DNA of 52,571 nt from DASXAQ01 sp036406615 (GCA_036406615.1 DASXAQ010000091.1:1-52571); one strand, 5' to 3'. Numbered from the stretch's first letter, positions 24,196 to 33,403 are shown. Numbers and translations are program-made. The notes: generated from the letters alone by a model not told the origin.

Positions 24196-24798
24196 TCATA
24201 CCCGCGGCGAGCGCGACCCCCGCCGTGCGTTGGCCACGTCGCCCGCGTAGCGAAGCGCAGCGACGTAGTACAGGACGATGCCGATCCAGTAACAGGTCCA
24301 TCCCACCACCCGTGCGAGGCCGGCCGGCGCCAGCCCGAAGTTCGCCCACGCGATGCTCGGGATCGCCACCATGAGCGCGAACGTCGCGATCTTGCCGATC
24401 CATCGAACGTCGATGCGGATGTGGTATCGCGCGAGCACGATCGCGCCGGCGATGAGCACGGCGACGTCGCGCGCCACCACCAGCAGCGCCGCCCACAGCG
24501 GGACGGCGTCGACGACCACCAGGGTCACCAGCGCCGCGATCAGCGCCAGGCGGTCGGCCACGGGGTCCAGCAGTTTGCCCACGTTGGACACCTGGCCCGT
24601 GCGCCGCGCGACGAAGCCGTCCACCCAGTCCGTGGCGGCCGTGACGCCGAGCAGGACCAGCCCGGCCTGTTCGGTCCCCGGGTGTAGCAGCAGGGCGACG
24701 AACACGGGGATGAGCAGGATGCGGATCAGCGACAGGAGGTTCGGGATCGTGGCGATGCGATCCAGCGACGGCTCTGCGCGCTCGGGCGTCTCGCTCAC
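24196..24798 (-). CDS. pgsA: CDP-alcohol phosphatidyltransferase (PgsA-type)
   Basis: A 200-residue membrane enzyme, probably CDP-diacylglycerol-glycerol-3-phosphate 3-phosphatidyltransferase, which starts phosphatidylglycerol and cardiolipin synthesis. The CDP-alcohol motif DWVDGFVARRTG ... GKLLDPVADR is complete, followed by four to five hydrophobic helices. The GTG start at 24798 is 13 nt downstream of tRNA-Pro, so the mRNA may be released by tRNA 5'/3' processing. The exact acceptor alcohol is inferred. Confidence 0.88.
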   Translation of the reverse strand: MSETPERAEPSLDRIATIPNLLSLIRILLIPVFVALLLHPGTEQAGLVLLGVTAATDWVDGFVARRTGQVSNVGKLLDPVADRLALIAALVTLVVVDAVPLWAALLVVARDVAVLIAGAIVLARYHIRIDVRWIGKIATFALMVAIPSIAWANFGLAPAGLARVVGWTCYWIGIVLYYVAALRYAGDVANARRGSRSPRV

Positions 24799-24811
24799 CT
24801 TCAGGCTCCCC

Positions 24812-24889
24812 TGGTCGGGCCGGCGGGATTCGAACCCACGACCTTCTGACCCCCAGTCAGACGCGCTAACCAAGCTGCGCCACGGCCCG
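24812..24889 (-). tRNA. tRNA-Pro (GGG)
   Basis: A 78-nt tRNA including an encoded CCA. Acceptor arms CGGGCCG and CGGCCCG pair; the anticodon loop CTGGGGG between TCTGA and TCAGA gives anticodon GGG, reading proline CCC/CCU. The T-arm GTGGG/CCCGC with TTCGAAT loop is normal, and the discriminator is A. It lies between der and pgsA on the same strand. Confidence 0.95.
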
Positions 24890-24901
24890 TGGCCGTCGAT
24901 T

Positions 24902-26260
24902 CTAGCCCGCGGATCCCGGCCGGGCCCCCGCGGGGCGGCGGCGAACCGACCCCCGACGACCCTCTCGCGCACGGAACCGCAGCCGCAGCGGCACGCCGTC
25001 GAAGCCGAACGCATCCCTCAAGGCGTGCTCGAGGTAGCGCCGATACGATCCCGCGGGGTCGGCCGAGCCGAACAGCACGAACGTCGGCGGGCCGGCCGAG
25101 ACCTGGGTCCCGTACCGGATGCGCCCGGAGCCCCGCGGCGCGGGGTGCGCGGCGGTCGCGGCCTGCAGCACGCGATTGACCTCGGCGGTGGTCGTTCGTC
25201 TCCCCCACGCGTCGCGCACCCGCAGCAGTGCGGGCACGACCTTCCCGACGCCCGCCCCGCTGAGCGCCGACGTGCGAAGGATCGGCGTGCCGGGGAACGG
25301 CCGCAACTGATCCGCCAGGTCGAGGAACCGCTCGGCGCGCTCGCCCTTCGGCACCAGGTCCCACTTGTTCAGGACGACGGCCAGGCCCCGGCCGGCCTCG
25401 GCCACGCGGGCGGCGACGCGCTTGTCCTCCCCCACCACCCCCTCGGAGGCGTCGACCACCAGCAGCGCCACGTCCGATGCGTCCACGGCCCGCAGCGCCC
25501 GGACCAGGCCGTAGTACTCGACGTCGCGCGTGCGGATCGCCGGGCGAAACCCGGCGGTGTCGACGAAGCGCAGCGTCCGGCCGTGCGCTTCGACGACCGA
25601 ATCGATCGCGTCCCGCGTCGTGCCCGCCTGATCGTGCACGACGGCCCGCTCGTCGTGGACCAGGCGGTTGAACAGGGACGACTTGCCGACGTTCGGCCTG
25701 CCCACCAACGCGAAACGGTCCTCATCCTCGACCTGAACTTCACCCTCATCGGGCAGGAGCTCCACGATACGGTCGAGGAGGTCTCCCGACCCCCGCCCGT
25801 GCAGGGCCGAGACGGACACCGGGTCGCCCAGCCCGAGCCGGTGGAACTCGGCGGCCGACGGCTCGGCGGCCTCCCCGTCAACCTTGTTGGCCGCGACCAG
25901 CACCGGCGTCTCGGCCCGGCGCAGGCCACGCGCGAGCGTCGCGTCCTCCTCCTGGATGCCGGTGACCGCGTCCACGACGAGCAGCACCAGGTCGGCCTCC
26001 CGTCCCGCACGCGCGGCCTGCGCGCCGACCGAGCGTTCGATCCCTCGCGCGCGCGGGACGAACCCGCCGGTGTCGACCAGCGTGAACGACCGGCCGGCCC
26101 AGCGCGCGGGCACCTCGACCCGATCGCGCGTGACCCCCGGCGTCTCGTGCGCGATGGCCGCCTGGCGGCCCGCCAGGCGATTCACGAGGGTCGACTTGCC
26201 AACGTTCTGGCGCCCGACGACGGCGACGCGAACGGGTGCGCCGCTCCCCGGCGAAGTCAC
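24902..26260 (-). CDS. der: Ribosome biogenesis GTPase Der (EngA)
   Basis: A 452-residue tandem-GTPase for 50S assembly. Two G domains are visible: GRQNVGKST, DTGGF, NKVD near the start, and GRPNVGKSS, DTAGF, NKWD in the middle, followed by a KH-like C-terminal domain. The GTG at 26260 follows GGAGG by 5 nt and overlaps the cmk stop by 4 nt (GTGA), so it is coupled to cmk. Confidence 0.95.
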   Translation of the reverse strand: MTSPGSGAPVRVAVVGRQNVGKSTLVNRLAGRQAAIAHETPGVTRDRVEVPARWAGRSFTLVDTGGFVPRARGIERSVGAQAARAGREADLVLLVVDAVTGIQEEDATLARGLRRAETPVLVAANKVDGEAAEPSAAEFHRLGLGDPVSVSALHGRGSGDLLDRIVELLPDEGEVQVEDEDRFALVGRPNVGKSSLFNRLVHDERAVVHDQAGTTRDAIDSVVEAHGRTLRFVDTAGFRPAIRTRDVEYYGLVRALRAVDASDVALLVVDASEGVVGEDKRVAARVAEAGRGLAVVLNKWDLVPKGERAERFLDLADQLRPFPGTPILRTSALSGAGVGKVVPALLRVRDAWGRRTTTAEVNRVLQAATAAHPAPRGSGRIRYGTQVSAGPPTFVLFGSADPAGSYRRYLEHALRDAFGFDGVPLRLRFRAREGRRGSVRRRPAGARPGSAG

Positions 26261-26916
26261 GTCGCCCTCCGGGCGGCGATGCCGGCTCCGCGCGCCAGGG
26301 CCAGCGCCGCGTTCGCGACCTGATCCCGCGAAAGGGCGGTCGAGTCCAGCACGTGTGCCCCCGGCGCGGGACGAAGGGGGTTGGTCCGGTCGTCCAGCCG
26401 GTCGCGCCGCTCGAGATCCCTGGCGACCGCGTCGTCTCGGGCGCCCCGCTCTGCGGCGCGGCGCCCGGTGCGAGCGACCGTGGTCGCGGCCAGGAAGATC
26501 TTCAGCGGCGCATCGGGGAACACCGCGGTCCCGATGTCGCGGCCCTCGACGACCGCGCCCCCGGCGCCGAGCGCCCGCTGCTGGGCGCGCAGCACGGCCC
26601 GCACGGCCGGGTGGCGGGAGACGCGCGACACGACGGCCTCCACCTCCGCGCTCGCGAGCTCCGGACCCGGCTGCCGGCCGCCGACCAGCAGTTGGCGCGG
26701 CCGCCCGTCGTCGAGCCCGAACGTCAGCGCCCTGGCGGCCCCCGCCAGCGCGTCTTCGTCGTCCAGGCCGATCCCGGCTCGAAGCGCCGCGGCCGCAAGG
26801 GCTCGGTACATCAGCCCGGTGTTCACATAGGCCAGCCCGAGCTCCGAGGCGAGCCGGCGTGCCAGGGTGCTCTTTCCGGAGCCGGCAGGGCCGTCGATCG
26901 CGATGACCGTGGGCAT
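26257..26916 (-). CDS. cmk: Cytidylate kinase
   Basis: A 219-residue CMP/dCMP kinase. IAIDGPAGSGKST is the P-loop, NTGLMYRA the substrate-binding region, VVEGRDIGTAVFPDA and a lid Arg-rich RGARDDAVARDLERRDRLDDRTNPL segment are family features. The ATG at 26916 gives the usual start; ATGs at 26931 and 26955 are possible but add dissimilar residues. It lies between rluB and der as in most actinobacteria. Confidence 0.94.
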   Translation of the reverse strand: MPTVIAIDGPAGSGKSTLARRLASELGLAYVNTGLMYRALAAAALRAGIGLDDEDALAGAARALTFGLDDGRPRQLLVGGRQPGPELASAEVEAVVSRVSRHPAVRAVLRAQQRALGAGGAVVEGRDIGTAVFPDAPLKIFLAATTVARTGRRAAERGARDDAVARDLERRDRLDDRTNPLRPAPGAHVLDSTALSRDQVANAALALARGAGIAARRAT

Positions 26917-27033
26917 GACGACGCACAGCATGCCACCGGGGTCGACCTCCGGCATCGCTCGAGCGTTCGCTGGTTCAGGGTTTCACATGAAATCGCAGGT
27001 GGACCACGTACGGCGAAAGTCTCGACCTCGACC

Positions 27034-27837
27034 TCAGGAACGCCCCGGCCGGCGTGCCGAGATGCGCGCCGAACCCGCATCGGCGGGCGCCGCCAGCAAC
27101 GCCATGACCTCCTGCGGGTCGAGTCGCCGCCACCGCCCCGGCGGCAGATCTCCGAGCCCGACGCCGCCGACCCGGGTTCGCACCAGGCGCGTCACGGGCA
27201 GGCCGAGCGCGGCGAGCATCCGGCGGACCTCCCGCTTTCGACCCTCCACCATCACCACGCGAACCGCCGACCGGCCGCCCGTCCCGGCGACGGGCGTGGC
27301 CCGGCGGGCGCGTGCGGGGCCGTCGTCCAGGTCCACGCCCGCGACGAGGCGCGCGGCAGCCTGTTTCGTGATCCGGCCGGAGACCTCCGCCAGGTACTCC
27401 TTCTCCACCCCGTACCGCGGGTGCTGCAGCCGGTGGGCGAGCCCTCCGTCGTTGGTCAGGATGAGGAGTCCCTCGGAGTCGCGGTCGAGCCGCCCGACGG
27501 GAAACACCCGCGGCCCGGGGGGCAGCAGCGGCACGAGCGAACGGGCGGCGTGTGGGTCCCGGAGGGTCGTCGTGACGCCGGCGGGCTTGTTCAGAGCGAA
27601 GTAGCGAAGCCCCGGGTTGGCGGGGACGGGGACGCCGTCGACGGTGATGGCGTCACGCCTGGGGTCTGCTCGGTCGCCCAGGGTCGCCACCCGGTCGCCG
27701 ACCCGCACCCGCCCCTCGCGGATCAGGTCCTCGCCGGCGCGCCGGGAGCCGAACCCCGACCGGGCCAGGATGCGCTGGAGGCGCTCGGGCCCGCCGGGGT
27801 CACTCGGGCTCGGACGGCGAGCCCTGGGAGCCGGCAT
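27034..27837 (-). CDS. rluB: 23S rRNA pseudouridine synthase (RluB/RsuA family)
   Basis: A 267-residue enzyme with an N-terminal S4 RNA-binding domain (RLQRILARSGFGSRRAGEDLIREGRV) and a catalytic domain with the aspartate motif GRLDRDSEGLLILTND. The C-terminal EGRKREVRRML is typical. The N-terminal 12 residues overlap the end of scpB by 38 nt. The tail after RWRRLD extends slightly beyond the family. Confidence 0.92.
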   Translation of the reverse strand: MPAPRARRPSPSDPGGPERLQRILARSGFGSRRAGEDLIREGRVRVGDRVATLGDRADPRRDAITVDGVPVPANPGLRYFALNKPAGVTTTLRDPHAARSLVPLLPPGPRVFPVGRLDRDSEGLLILTNDGGLAHRLQHPRYGVEKEYLAEVSGRITKQAAARLVAGVDLDDGPARARRATPVAGTGGRSAVRVVMVEGRKREVRRMLAALGLPVTRLVRTRVGGVGLGDLPPGRWRRLDPQEVMALLAAPADAGSARISARRPGRS

Positions 27838-28363
27838 CGCTCGCGGCCAGCAGCGGAGAGATGGAGGGCAGGTCGGCCAGCGAGGCCAGGCCCATCCGCT
27901 CGAGGAACTGCGGGGTGGTCCCGTACAGGACGGCCCTGCCCGGCCCCTCCCGGCCGACCTCGACGATCAGCTCGCGCTCCGTGAGGGCCCGAAGGACGCC
28001 GTCGGGGTTCACACCGCGGATGCTCGCGATCTGATGGCGCGTGACGGGCTGCTTGTACGCGACGATGGCCAGCGTCTCGAGCGACGCGCGCGTGAGGCGG
28101 GCGTGCTTCGAGGCCAGGACGAACCGCTCGACGTACGGGGCCACATCCGGGTGGGTGAACAGCCGCCACCCTCCCGCCACCTCGCGCAGCGCCAACCCCG
28201 AGTCCCGCTCCCGCATCCGGTCGGCGAGCCCGGCCAGGGCGGCCTCGACATCCCGCCGAGGCGCCTCGACGAGTTGGGCCAGGGAGCCGGCCGCGACCGG
28301 CTCGTCCGCCAGGAACAGGATCGCCTCGATGGCCGCAAGCGTCTGCGTGGGAAGCTCGCTCAT
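27800..28363 (-). CDS. scpB: Segregation and condensation protein B
   Basis: A 187-residue winged-helix kleisin-interacting protein of the SMC-ScpAB condensin. AIEAILFLADEPV, then ASLETLAIVAYKQPVTRHQIASIRGVNPDGVLRAL, LIVEVGREGPGRAVLYGTTPQFLERMGL are family blocks. The ATG at 28363 overlaps the scpA stop by 4 nt (ATGA). No smc gene is in the window. Confidence 0.95.
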   Translation of the reverse strand: MSELPTQTLAAIEAILFLADEPVAAGSLAQLVEAPRRDVEAALAGLADRMRERDSGLALREVAGGWRLFTHPDVAPYVERFVLASKHARLTRASLETLAIVAYKQPVTRHQIASIRGVNPDGVLRALTERELIVEVGREGPGRAVLYGTTPQFLERMGLASLADLPSISPLLAASDAGSQGSPSEPE

Positions 28364-29298
28364 CGACGTGCCCGCTTCAGCCCGAGGAACCCGCGCGGAC
28401 GAGGCGTGGGCTCGGGGGTGACGTCATCCCAGCCATGAGGTTCCAGCTCCCTCACCTCACCCTCATCCGCCGATCCATGCCACACGACTTCGATCTCGCC
28501 GAAGCGCTCGGCCTGCGAGAGCTCGACCTTGCCTTGACGGTGAAGCTCCAGCAGCGCCAGGAACCGGACGACCACGTGGATACGCTCGAGCCCGTCGTCG
28601 AGCAGGTCACGAAACCTCGCCTGGGACAGCTCGGCCAGCCGGCGTTCGACGGTGTCGAGCGCCTCCGCCACCGACACCCGGATGGGTGCCACGTGGCCCA
28701 GGTCAACCACGGGCGGCGGTGCCAGCTGCGCCATGGCGGCCGCGCGCAGATCCTCCAACGACACCGAGGCCAGCACGTCGGGGTACAGGTGCGCCAACTC
28801 GGGCGGGGGGCCGGCGTCCCGCCCGTGCATGAGCGCGGCCGCCTCCATCAGCTCGCGAAGCCGTTCTGCGACCTGCCGAATCGCGGCCAGCTCCACGCTT
28901 CGGGCGAACAGGAGGTCGGGCGAATCCCCGCCCAGCAGGTCCTCCTCGGTCTCGACGGTGGCGCGAGGCAGCAGGCGGCCGACCTTCAGCTCCAGCATCG
29001 ACGCGCACACCGCCAGGAACCACGTCCCCTCCTCCAGCGTCCATCCCGGCAGCGCCTGGCTCCCCCGCTGGAGGAACCGGTCGGTCACCAGCGCCACGGG
29101 GACGTCGCAGACGTCGACCTTCTGGTCCAGGATCAACTCGGCGAGCAGCCGGAAGGGACCGGAGAACACGGGGATCTCGACCAGGAACTCCTCGCGGGAC
29201 TCCGAGTGGCTCGCCTCCGCCGCCTGGGCGGGGTCGAACGGCGCCGGGACGTGGGCTTCGATGGGGGCAATGCTATCGGCGCCCCGGGGGGGCTTCAA
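28360..29298 (-). CDS. scpA: Segregation and condensation protein A
   Basis: A 312-residue kleisin subunit of bacterial condensin. FSGPFRLLAELILDQKVDVCDVPVALVTDRFL and SMLELKVGRLLPR are the N-terminal SMC-binding parts; RFLALLELHRQGKVELSQAERFGEIEV is the C-terminal winged helix. The TTG at 29298 has AGAGG 4 nt upstream. The first 35 residues are not conserved. In M. tuberculosis a ParA-like gene precedes scpA; here an S2P-like gene does. Confidence 0.93.
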   Translation of the reverse strand: MKPPRGADSIAPIEAHVPAPFDPAQAAEASHSESREEFLVEIPVFSGPFRLLAELILDQKVDVCDVPVALVTDRFLQRGSQALPGWTLEEGTWFLAVCASMLELKVGRLLPRATVETEEDLLGGDSPDLLFARSVELAAIRQVAERLRELMEAAALMHGRDAGPPPELAHLYPDVLASVSLEDLRAAAMAQLAPPPVVDLGHVAPIRVSVAEALDTVERRLAELSQARFRDLLDDGLERIHVVVRFLALLELHRQGKVELSQAERFGEIEVVWHGSADEGEVRELEPHGWDDVTPEPTPRPRGFLGLKRARR

Positions 29299-29306
29299 TC
29301 ATCCTC

Positions 29307-29948
29307 TTACAGGCATGGGATGCCGGCCGTGACCTGGCAGATCCCGTTGCCCACGGCGCCGACGAACGAGAAGATCGGCCCCGCGAAGATGAAGAAGATC
29401 ACGAGCATGAACAGGGCGCCGTACTGGTCGAGGTTCTGGTAGACCTCGCGCGCGCGGCCGGTCAGGAACCTCGCCACGATCCGCGAGCCGTCCAGGGGCG
29501 GGATCGGCACGATGTTCATCGCCGCCAGGATCACCTGCGTCTGCAGGCACCTCACCACGAAGATGGCCGCCTGCCCGGGCCCGGCCAGGCGGAACAATGC
29601 GCCGAAGACGAACGCCAGGGCCACGTTCGCGCCGATGCCCGCGAGGGCGACGAAGGTCGACTCGTTGTCCGGCCGGCGCGTGCTGAACGGGTTCAGCGGC
29701 ATCGACTTGGCGTAGGCGAACGGCAGCAGGAAGAAGTGGCCGAACAGCACCGGGATCAACAGGATGCCCGGAAGGACGAGGGTGCCGAAGGGGTCGGCGT
29801 GAGCCCGAGGGTTCAGGGTCAGCCGTCCCATCTGCCTCGGCGTCGGGTCGTGCAGTCGGGTCGCGACCAACGCTTGAGCGTATGACCTGACGACCACGCC
29901 GATCAGCAGGCCGATCGCCAGGTACAGCACGTTCAACACGTTCTGCAT
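29307..29948 (-). CDS. Site-2 protease family membrane protein, catalytic motif lost
   Basis: A 213-residue protein with about five hydrophobic helices that aligns with YwhC-type M50 proteins: LGRLTLNP-like GRLTLNPRAHADPFGTLVLP and the third motif NIVPIPPLDGSR are intact. The place of HExxH in family members (usually HEFAHALVA) reads RSYAQALVA, so zinc binding should be impossible. It is likely a pseudoprotease. SD GGAG lies upstream of the ATG at 29948. It lies between deoB and scpA on one strand. Confidence 0.82.
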   Translation of the reverse strand: MQNVLNVLYLAIGLLIGVVVRSYAQALVATRLHDPTPRQMGRLTLNPRAHADPFGTLVLPGILLIPVLFGHFFLLPFAYAKSMPLNPFSTRRPDNESTFVALAGIGANVALAFVFGALFRLAGPGQAAIFVVRCLQTQVILAAMNIVPIPPLDGSRIVARFLTGRAREVYQNLDQYGALFMLVIFFIFAGPIFSFVGAVGNGICQVTAGIPCL

Positions 29949-30022
29949 CCAACGCTCCAGTTCAGGTCGATACCTGACCTCAGCCTGAGGCTCCGGTCCC
30001 GCCGGTCACGAACGGAGCCGGA

Positions 30023-31219
30023 TCACCACCCGAGGGCGGCGGCGAATCCCTCTCCGGCCAAGCCCTCCGTCGGGATCCCCAGGACCTCCGCCACCGTCGC
30101 TCCGAGGTCGGCGAACGTGGCGCGGGTTCCCACGTCGACCGCCCGGTCGAGCGGGATCCCCGCCGCCAGCATGGGAGTGTACTCGCGCGTGTGGTCGGTC
30201 GAGACGTCGGTGGGATCGCAGCCGTGGTCGCCGGTGACGAACACGAGACCCCCCGACCCCGGCGCCCCGGCGGCGGCCAGCACCTCCGGCACCCGCCGGT
30301 CCAGGGCCTCCAGGCAGGACGCGTACCCCTGTGGATCGTTGCGGTGGCCGTACTTCGAGTCGAAGTCCACCAGGTTGGTCACCACCAGGCTCGGCGCGGC
30401 TCGTCCGAGGTACTCGAGCGTCAGGTCGATCCCATGGTCGTTCGAGTCCGAGTACCGCCACTGGGTCAGTCCGTGTCCGTCGAAGATGTCGCGGATCTTG
30501 CCGACCCCGTAGACGTCGACGCCGGCCCGAAGGGCGAAGTCCAGGACGGTCGGTCCGGGGGGTGGCACCGAGTAGTCGCGGCGGTCGGGCGTGCGCACGA
30601 ACGAACCCGCCTCGCCCCTGAACGGCCGCGCGATCACGCGGCCGACGGCGTGATCCCCCTTCAGGATGCCGCGGGCGCTCCCGCACCATTCGTACAGCGT
30701 CTCCAGGGGCACGACGTCGACGTGGCACGCCACCTGGAAAACCGAGTCGGCGCTCGTGTACACGATGGGACGGCCGGTCCGGACGTGCTCCTCGCCCAGC
30801 CGCTCGATGATCTCGGTGCCGGAGGCGACCTCGTTGCCCAGCACCGGGCGCCCGATGGCGCGTTCGAACGGCCCGATCACGTCGGGCGGGAACCCGTCCG
30901 GGTACGTGGGGAACGCCCGGCGAGTCACCAGGCCGGCCATCTCCCAGTGGCCCGTCGTGCTGTCCTTTCCGGCGGAGGCCTCGCCCAGACGCCCATGCGC
31001 GGTGCCGGGCGCCGCCCGGTCCCCAACGCCCTCCACGTCCGTGAGGCAGCCGATCCCGAGGGCCTCCAGGTTGGGCAGCCGCACGCCCCCGACCGCTCGC
31101 GCGAGATGCCCGAGCGTGTTCGACCCTGCGTCGCCGTACGCCTCCGCGTCGGGAGTCGCCCCGACGCCCAGGCCGTCGCACACGATCACGGCCACGCGAT
31201 CGACGCGGCGCGTGCCCAT
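30023..31219 (-). CDS. deoB: Phosphopentomutase
   Basis: A 398-residue alkaline-phosphatase-superfamily mutase converting (deoxy)ribose-1-phosphate to the 5-phosphate in nucleoside salvage. VIVCDGLGVGATPDA with the metal Asp, GSNTLGHLA, KDSTTGHWEMAG (phospho-Thr loop) and FVTGDHGCDPT, STDHTREYTP are all present. The ATG follows the xerD stop with no gap. It fits with hpt as nucleoside and base salvage. Confidence 0.95.
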   Translation of the reverse strand: MGTRRVDRVAVIVCDGLGVGATPDAEAYGDAGSNTLGHLARAVGGVRLPNLEALGIGCLTDVEGVGDRAAPGTAHGRLGEASAGKDSTTGHWEMAGLVTRRAFPTYPDGFPPDVIGPFERAIGRPVLGNEVASGTEIIERLGEEHVRTGRPIVYTSADSVFQVACHVDVVPLETLYEWCGSARGILKGDHAVGRVIARPFRGEAGSFVRTPDRRDYSVPPPGPTVLDFALRAGVDVYGVGKIRDIFDGHGLTQWRYSDSNDHGIDLTLEYLGRAAPSLVVTNLVDFDSKYGHRNDPQGYASCLEALDRRVPEVLAAAGAPGSGGLVFVTGDHGCDPTDVSTDHTREYTPMLAAGIPLDRAVDVGTRATFADLGATVAEVLGIPTEGLAGEGFAAALGW

Positions 31220-32251
31220 CTACGCACCCCTCCGTTCGGCCACCTGCGTCCTCGTGCGACCGGAGCGTCGCGTGACCGGCGTGCGTCCGCCGGGATCGCG
31301 TCGCGCGCGCGGGTGCGACGAGAAGTACTCCTCGCGAAGCCGCTCCCCCGTCACCAGCGTGTAGATCTGCGTGCTGGACAGCGACGCGTGCCCCAGCAAC
31401 TCCTGCACGACGCGGACGTCGGCCCCGCCCTCCAGCAGGTGCGTGGCGAACGAGTGGCGCAGGGTGTGGGGCGTCACGCGACGCCGGACCCCGGCGCGCT
31501 TCGCCGCCGCCGCCAGGATCTTCGAGACGCCCTGGCGGGTGAGCCGTCCGCCGCGCAGGTTGAGGAACAGCGCGGCGCCGGATCGCGGCCCGGCCAGCAG
31601 CGGCCGCGCGCGCGTCAGGTACGCGCCGATCGCGTCGCGCGCGTAGCCGCCGATCGGCACGATCCGCTCCTTCGAACCCTTGCCGAACGCGCGGACGCTG
31701 CCCGCGTCGAGATCGACGTCGTCCACGTCCAGGCCGACGAGCTCGGAGATCCGAAGCCCCGCGCCGTACAGGGTCTCGAGGATGGCGCGGTCGCGCAGCC
31801 CCGCCTCGTCATCGGCGGCGGGCGCGTCCAGGATCGCCTGCACCTCGTCGACGCGAAGCGGGCGCGGCAGGTTGCGCGGCACCTTCGGCCTGGCGACGGC
31901 CTCGGCCGGGTTGGCGCCGGCGTCTCCCTCGCGGAGCAGGAACAGGTGGAACGTGCGCACCGCTGCAAGCGCCCGCGCGACGGAGGAGGCGCGGTAACGG
32001 CGCCCGTCGGCGTACTCCGATGCCGACAGCCACTCGACGAAGGCCTCGATCTGAGCCTCGGTCGCCGCGGCCGCGTCGCGCGTTCCCGACTCACCCAGGA
32101 ACTCCGCGTACTTCGCGAGGTCGCGCCGGTACGCGTCGAGCGTGTGCCGGGACAGTCCGCGCTCGACGCTCAGGTAGTCGAGGAAGCGTTCGACCTGCCG
32201 TCCGATGTCGTCGCGGCGCAGGCCGCCCGCGCCCGGCGTCGATCGCGCCAT
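31220..32251 (-). CDS. xerD: Tyrosine recombinase XerD
   Basis: A 343-residue site-specific recombinase that resolves chromosome dimers with FtsK. The N-terminal SAM-like DNA-binding domain (RFLDYLSVERGLSRHTLDAYRRDL) and the catalytic residues Arg (GAGLRISEL), Lys (GKGSKER), HTLRHSFATHLL, LGHASLSSTQIYT with the nucleophile Tyr are complete. The C-terminus carries an extra basic tail of about 30 residues. The ald stop is 17 nt upstream; deoB follows immediately. Confidence 0.93.
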   Translation of the reverse strand: MARSTPGAGGLRRDDIGRQVERFLDYLSVERGLSRHTLDAYRRDLAKYAEFLGESGTRDAAAATEAQIEAFVEWLSASEYADGRRYRASSVARALAAVRTFHLFLLREGDAGANPAEAVARPKVPRNLPRPLRVDEVQAILDAPAADDEAGLRDRAILETLYGAGLRISELVGLDVDDVDLDAGSVRAFGKGSKERIVPIGGYARDAIGAYLTRARPLLAGPRSGAALFLNLRGGRLTRQGVSKILAAAAKRAGVRRRVTPHTLRHSFATHLLEGGADVRVVQELLGHASLSSTQIYTLVTGERLREEYFSSHPRARRDPGGRTPVTRRSGRTRTQVAERRGA

Positions 32252-32268
32252 TCCGGGGAGGTCGCCGC

Positions 32269-33396
32269 TCAGTCGCCCGCGCCCGGCACCACGGAGCCGG
32301 CGGGAACCCATTCCATGTCGTGCGCGAGCGCGACGGGCTCGCTGGTCAGCGCGCCGCCGTACGTGTTCAGCCCGAGCGCCAGGGTCCGGTCGGCGCGCAT
32401 CGCGTCCTCCAGCCCGGTGCCCGCGATCGCCAGCGCGTACGGCAGGGTGACGTTGGTGAGCGCGTACGTCGAGGTGTTCGGGACGGCGCCCGGCATGTTG
32501 CCCACGCAATAGTGGACGACGTCGTGGACGACGTACGTCGGATCCGAGTGCGTGGTCATGTGCGACGTCTCGATGCACCCGCCCTGATCGATCGAGATGT
32601 CGACGATCACCGAGCCCGGCCGCATCGAGGCCACCATCTCCTCGGTCACCAGCTTCGGGGCCTTCGCGCCGGGGATGAGCACCGTGCCGATCACGACGTC
32701 GGCCTCGTGCACCCGCTGCTCGATCGTCAGGCGGTCCGACGCCAGCGTCATGATGCGCCCGCGCATCATCTGGTCGATAAGCCGCATGCGATCCAGGTTG
32801 CGGTCGATGACCACGACCTCGGCCTCCATCCCGGCGGCGATCCAGGCCGCGTTCGTCCCCGCCATGCCCGCGCCGAGCACCAGCGCCCTGGCCGGGCGCA
32901 CGCCGGACACGCCGCCCATGAGGATCCCGCGGCCGCCGTACTCCTTCTCCAGCAGCCGGGCCGCGACGTGCGGGGCCATGCGGCCGGCGACCTCGCTCAT
33001 CGGCGCGAGCAGCGGCAGGCGTCCGTCGGGCAGCTGCACGGTCTCGTAGGCGACGGCCGACACCTTGCGCTGCACCAGCGCGTCGGTCAGCTCGCGGCTC
33101 GCCGCCAGGTGCAGATACGTGAACAGGACCTGGCCCTCGCGCATCAGCGCGTACTCGTCGGGGATGGGCTCCTTGACCTTGAGGATGAGCTCGGCCTCGT
33201 CCCAGACGTCCTTCGCGCTCGCGGCGATCTCCGCGCCGGCGCGCTCGTAGCGCTCCTGGGGGATGTTCGACCCGTTGCCCGCGCCGTCCTGGAGCAGGAC
33301 GCGGTGTCCCGCGTGGGTGAGCTCCCTCGCGCCCTCGGGCGTGAGCGCGACGCGGTATTCGTTGTCCTTGACCTCGGACGGCACGCCGACGATCAC
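32269..33396 (-). CDS. ald: Alanine dehydrogenase
   Basis: A 375-residue NAD-dependent enzyme interconverting L-alanine and pyruvate plus ammonia. VGVPSEVKDNEYRVALTPEG at the N-terminus, the substrate Lys/His region KVKEPIP and YLHLAAS, the nucleotide loop VLGAGMAGTNAA and the C-terminal TNVTLPYAL are typical. The GTG start is supported by TAGGCT 7 nt upstream. Location beside xerD and pyrG resembles Streptomyces. Confidence 0.95.
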   Translation of the reverse strand: MIVGVPSEVKDNEYRVALTPEGARELTHAGHRVLLQDGAGNGSNIPQERYERAGAEIAASAKDVWDEAELILKVKEPIPDEYALMREGQVLFTYLHLAASRELTDALVQRKVSAVAYETVQLPDGRLPLLAPMSEVAGRMAPHVAARLLEKEYGGRGILMGGVSGVRPARALVLGAGMAGTNAAWIAAGMEAEVVVIDRNLDRMRLIDQMMRGRIMTLASDRLTIEQRVHEADVVIGTVLIPGAKAPKLVTEEMVASMRPGSVIVDISIDQGGCIETSHMTTHSDPTYVVHDVVHYCVGNMPGAVPNTSTYALTNVTLPYALAIAGTGLEDAMRADRTLALGLNTYGGALTSEPVALAHDMEWVPAGSVVPGAGD

Positions 33397-33403
33397 GGCG
33401 CTC

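Noticed and set aside
26981..26992. TTTCACATGAAA inverted repeat upstream of cmk
   Set aside because: Only 5-bp arms, with no promoter overlap or second copy seen; likely chance.
29972..29994. Two small hairpins between deoB and the S2P-like gene
   Set aside because: Arms of 5-6 bp without a T-run within a probable operon; not called a terminator.
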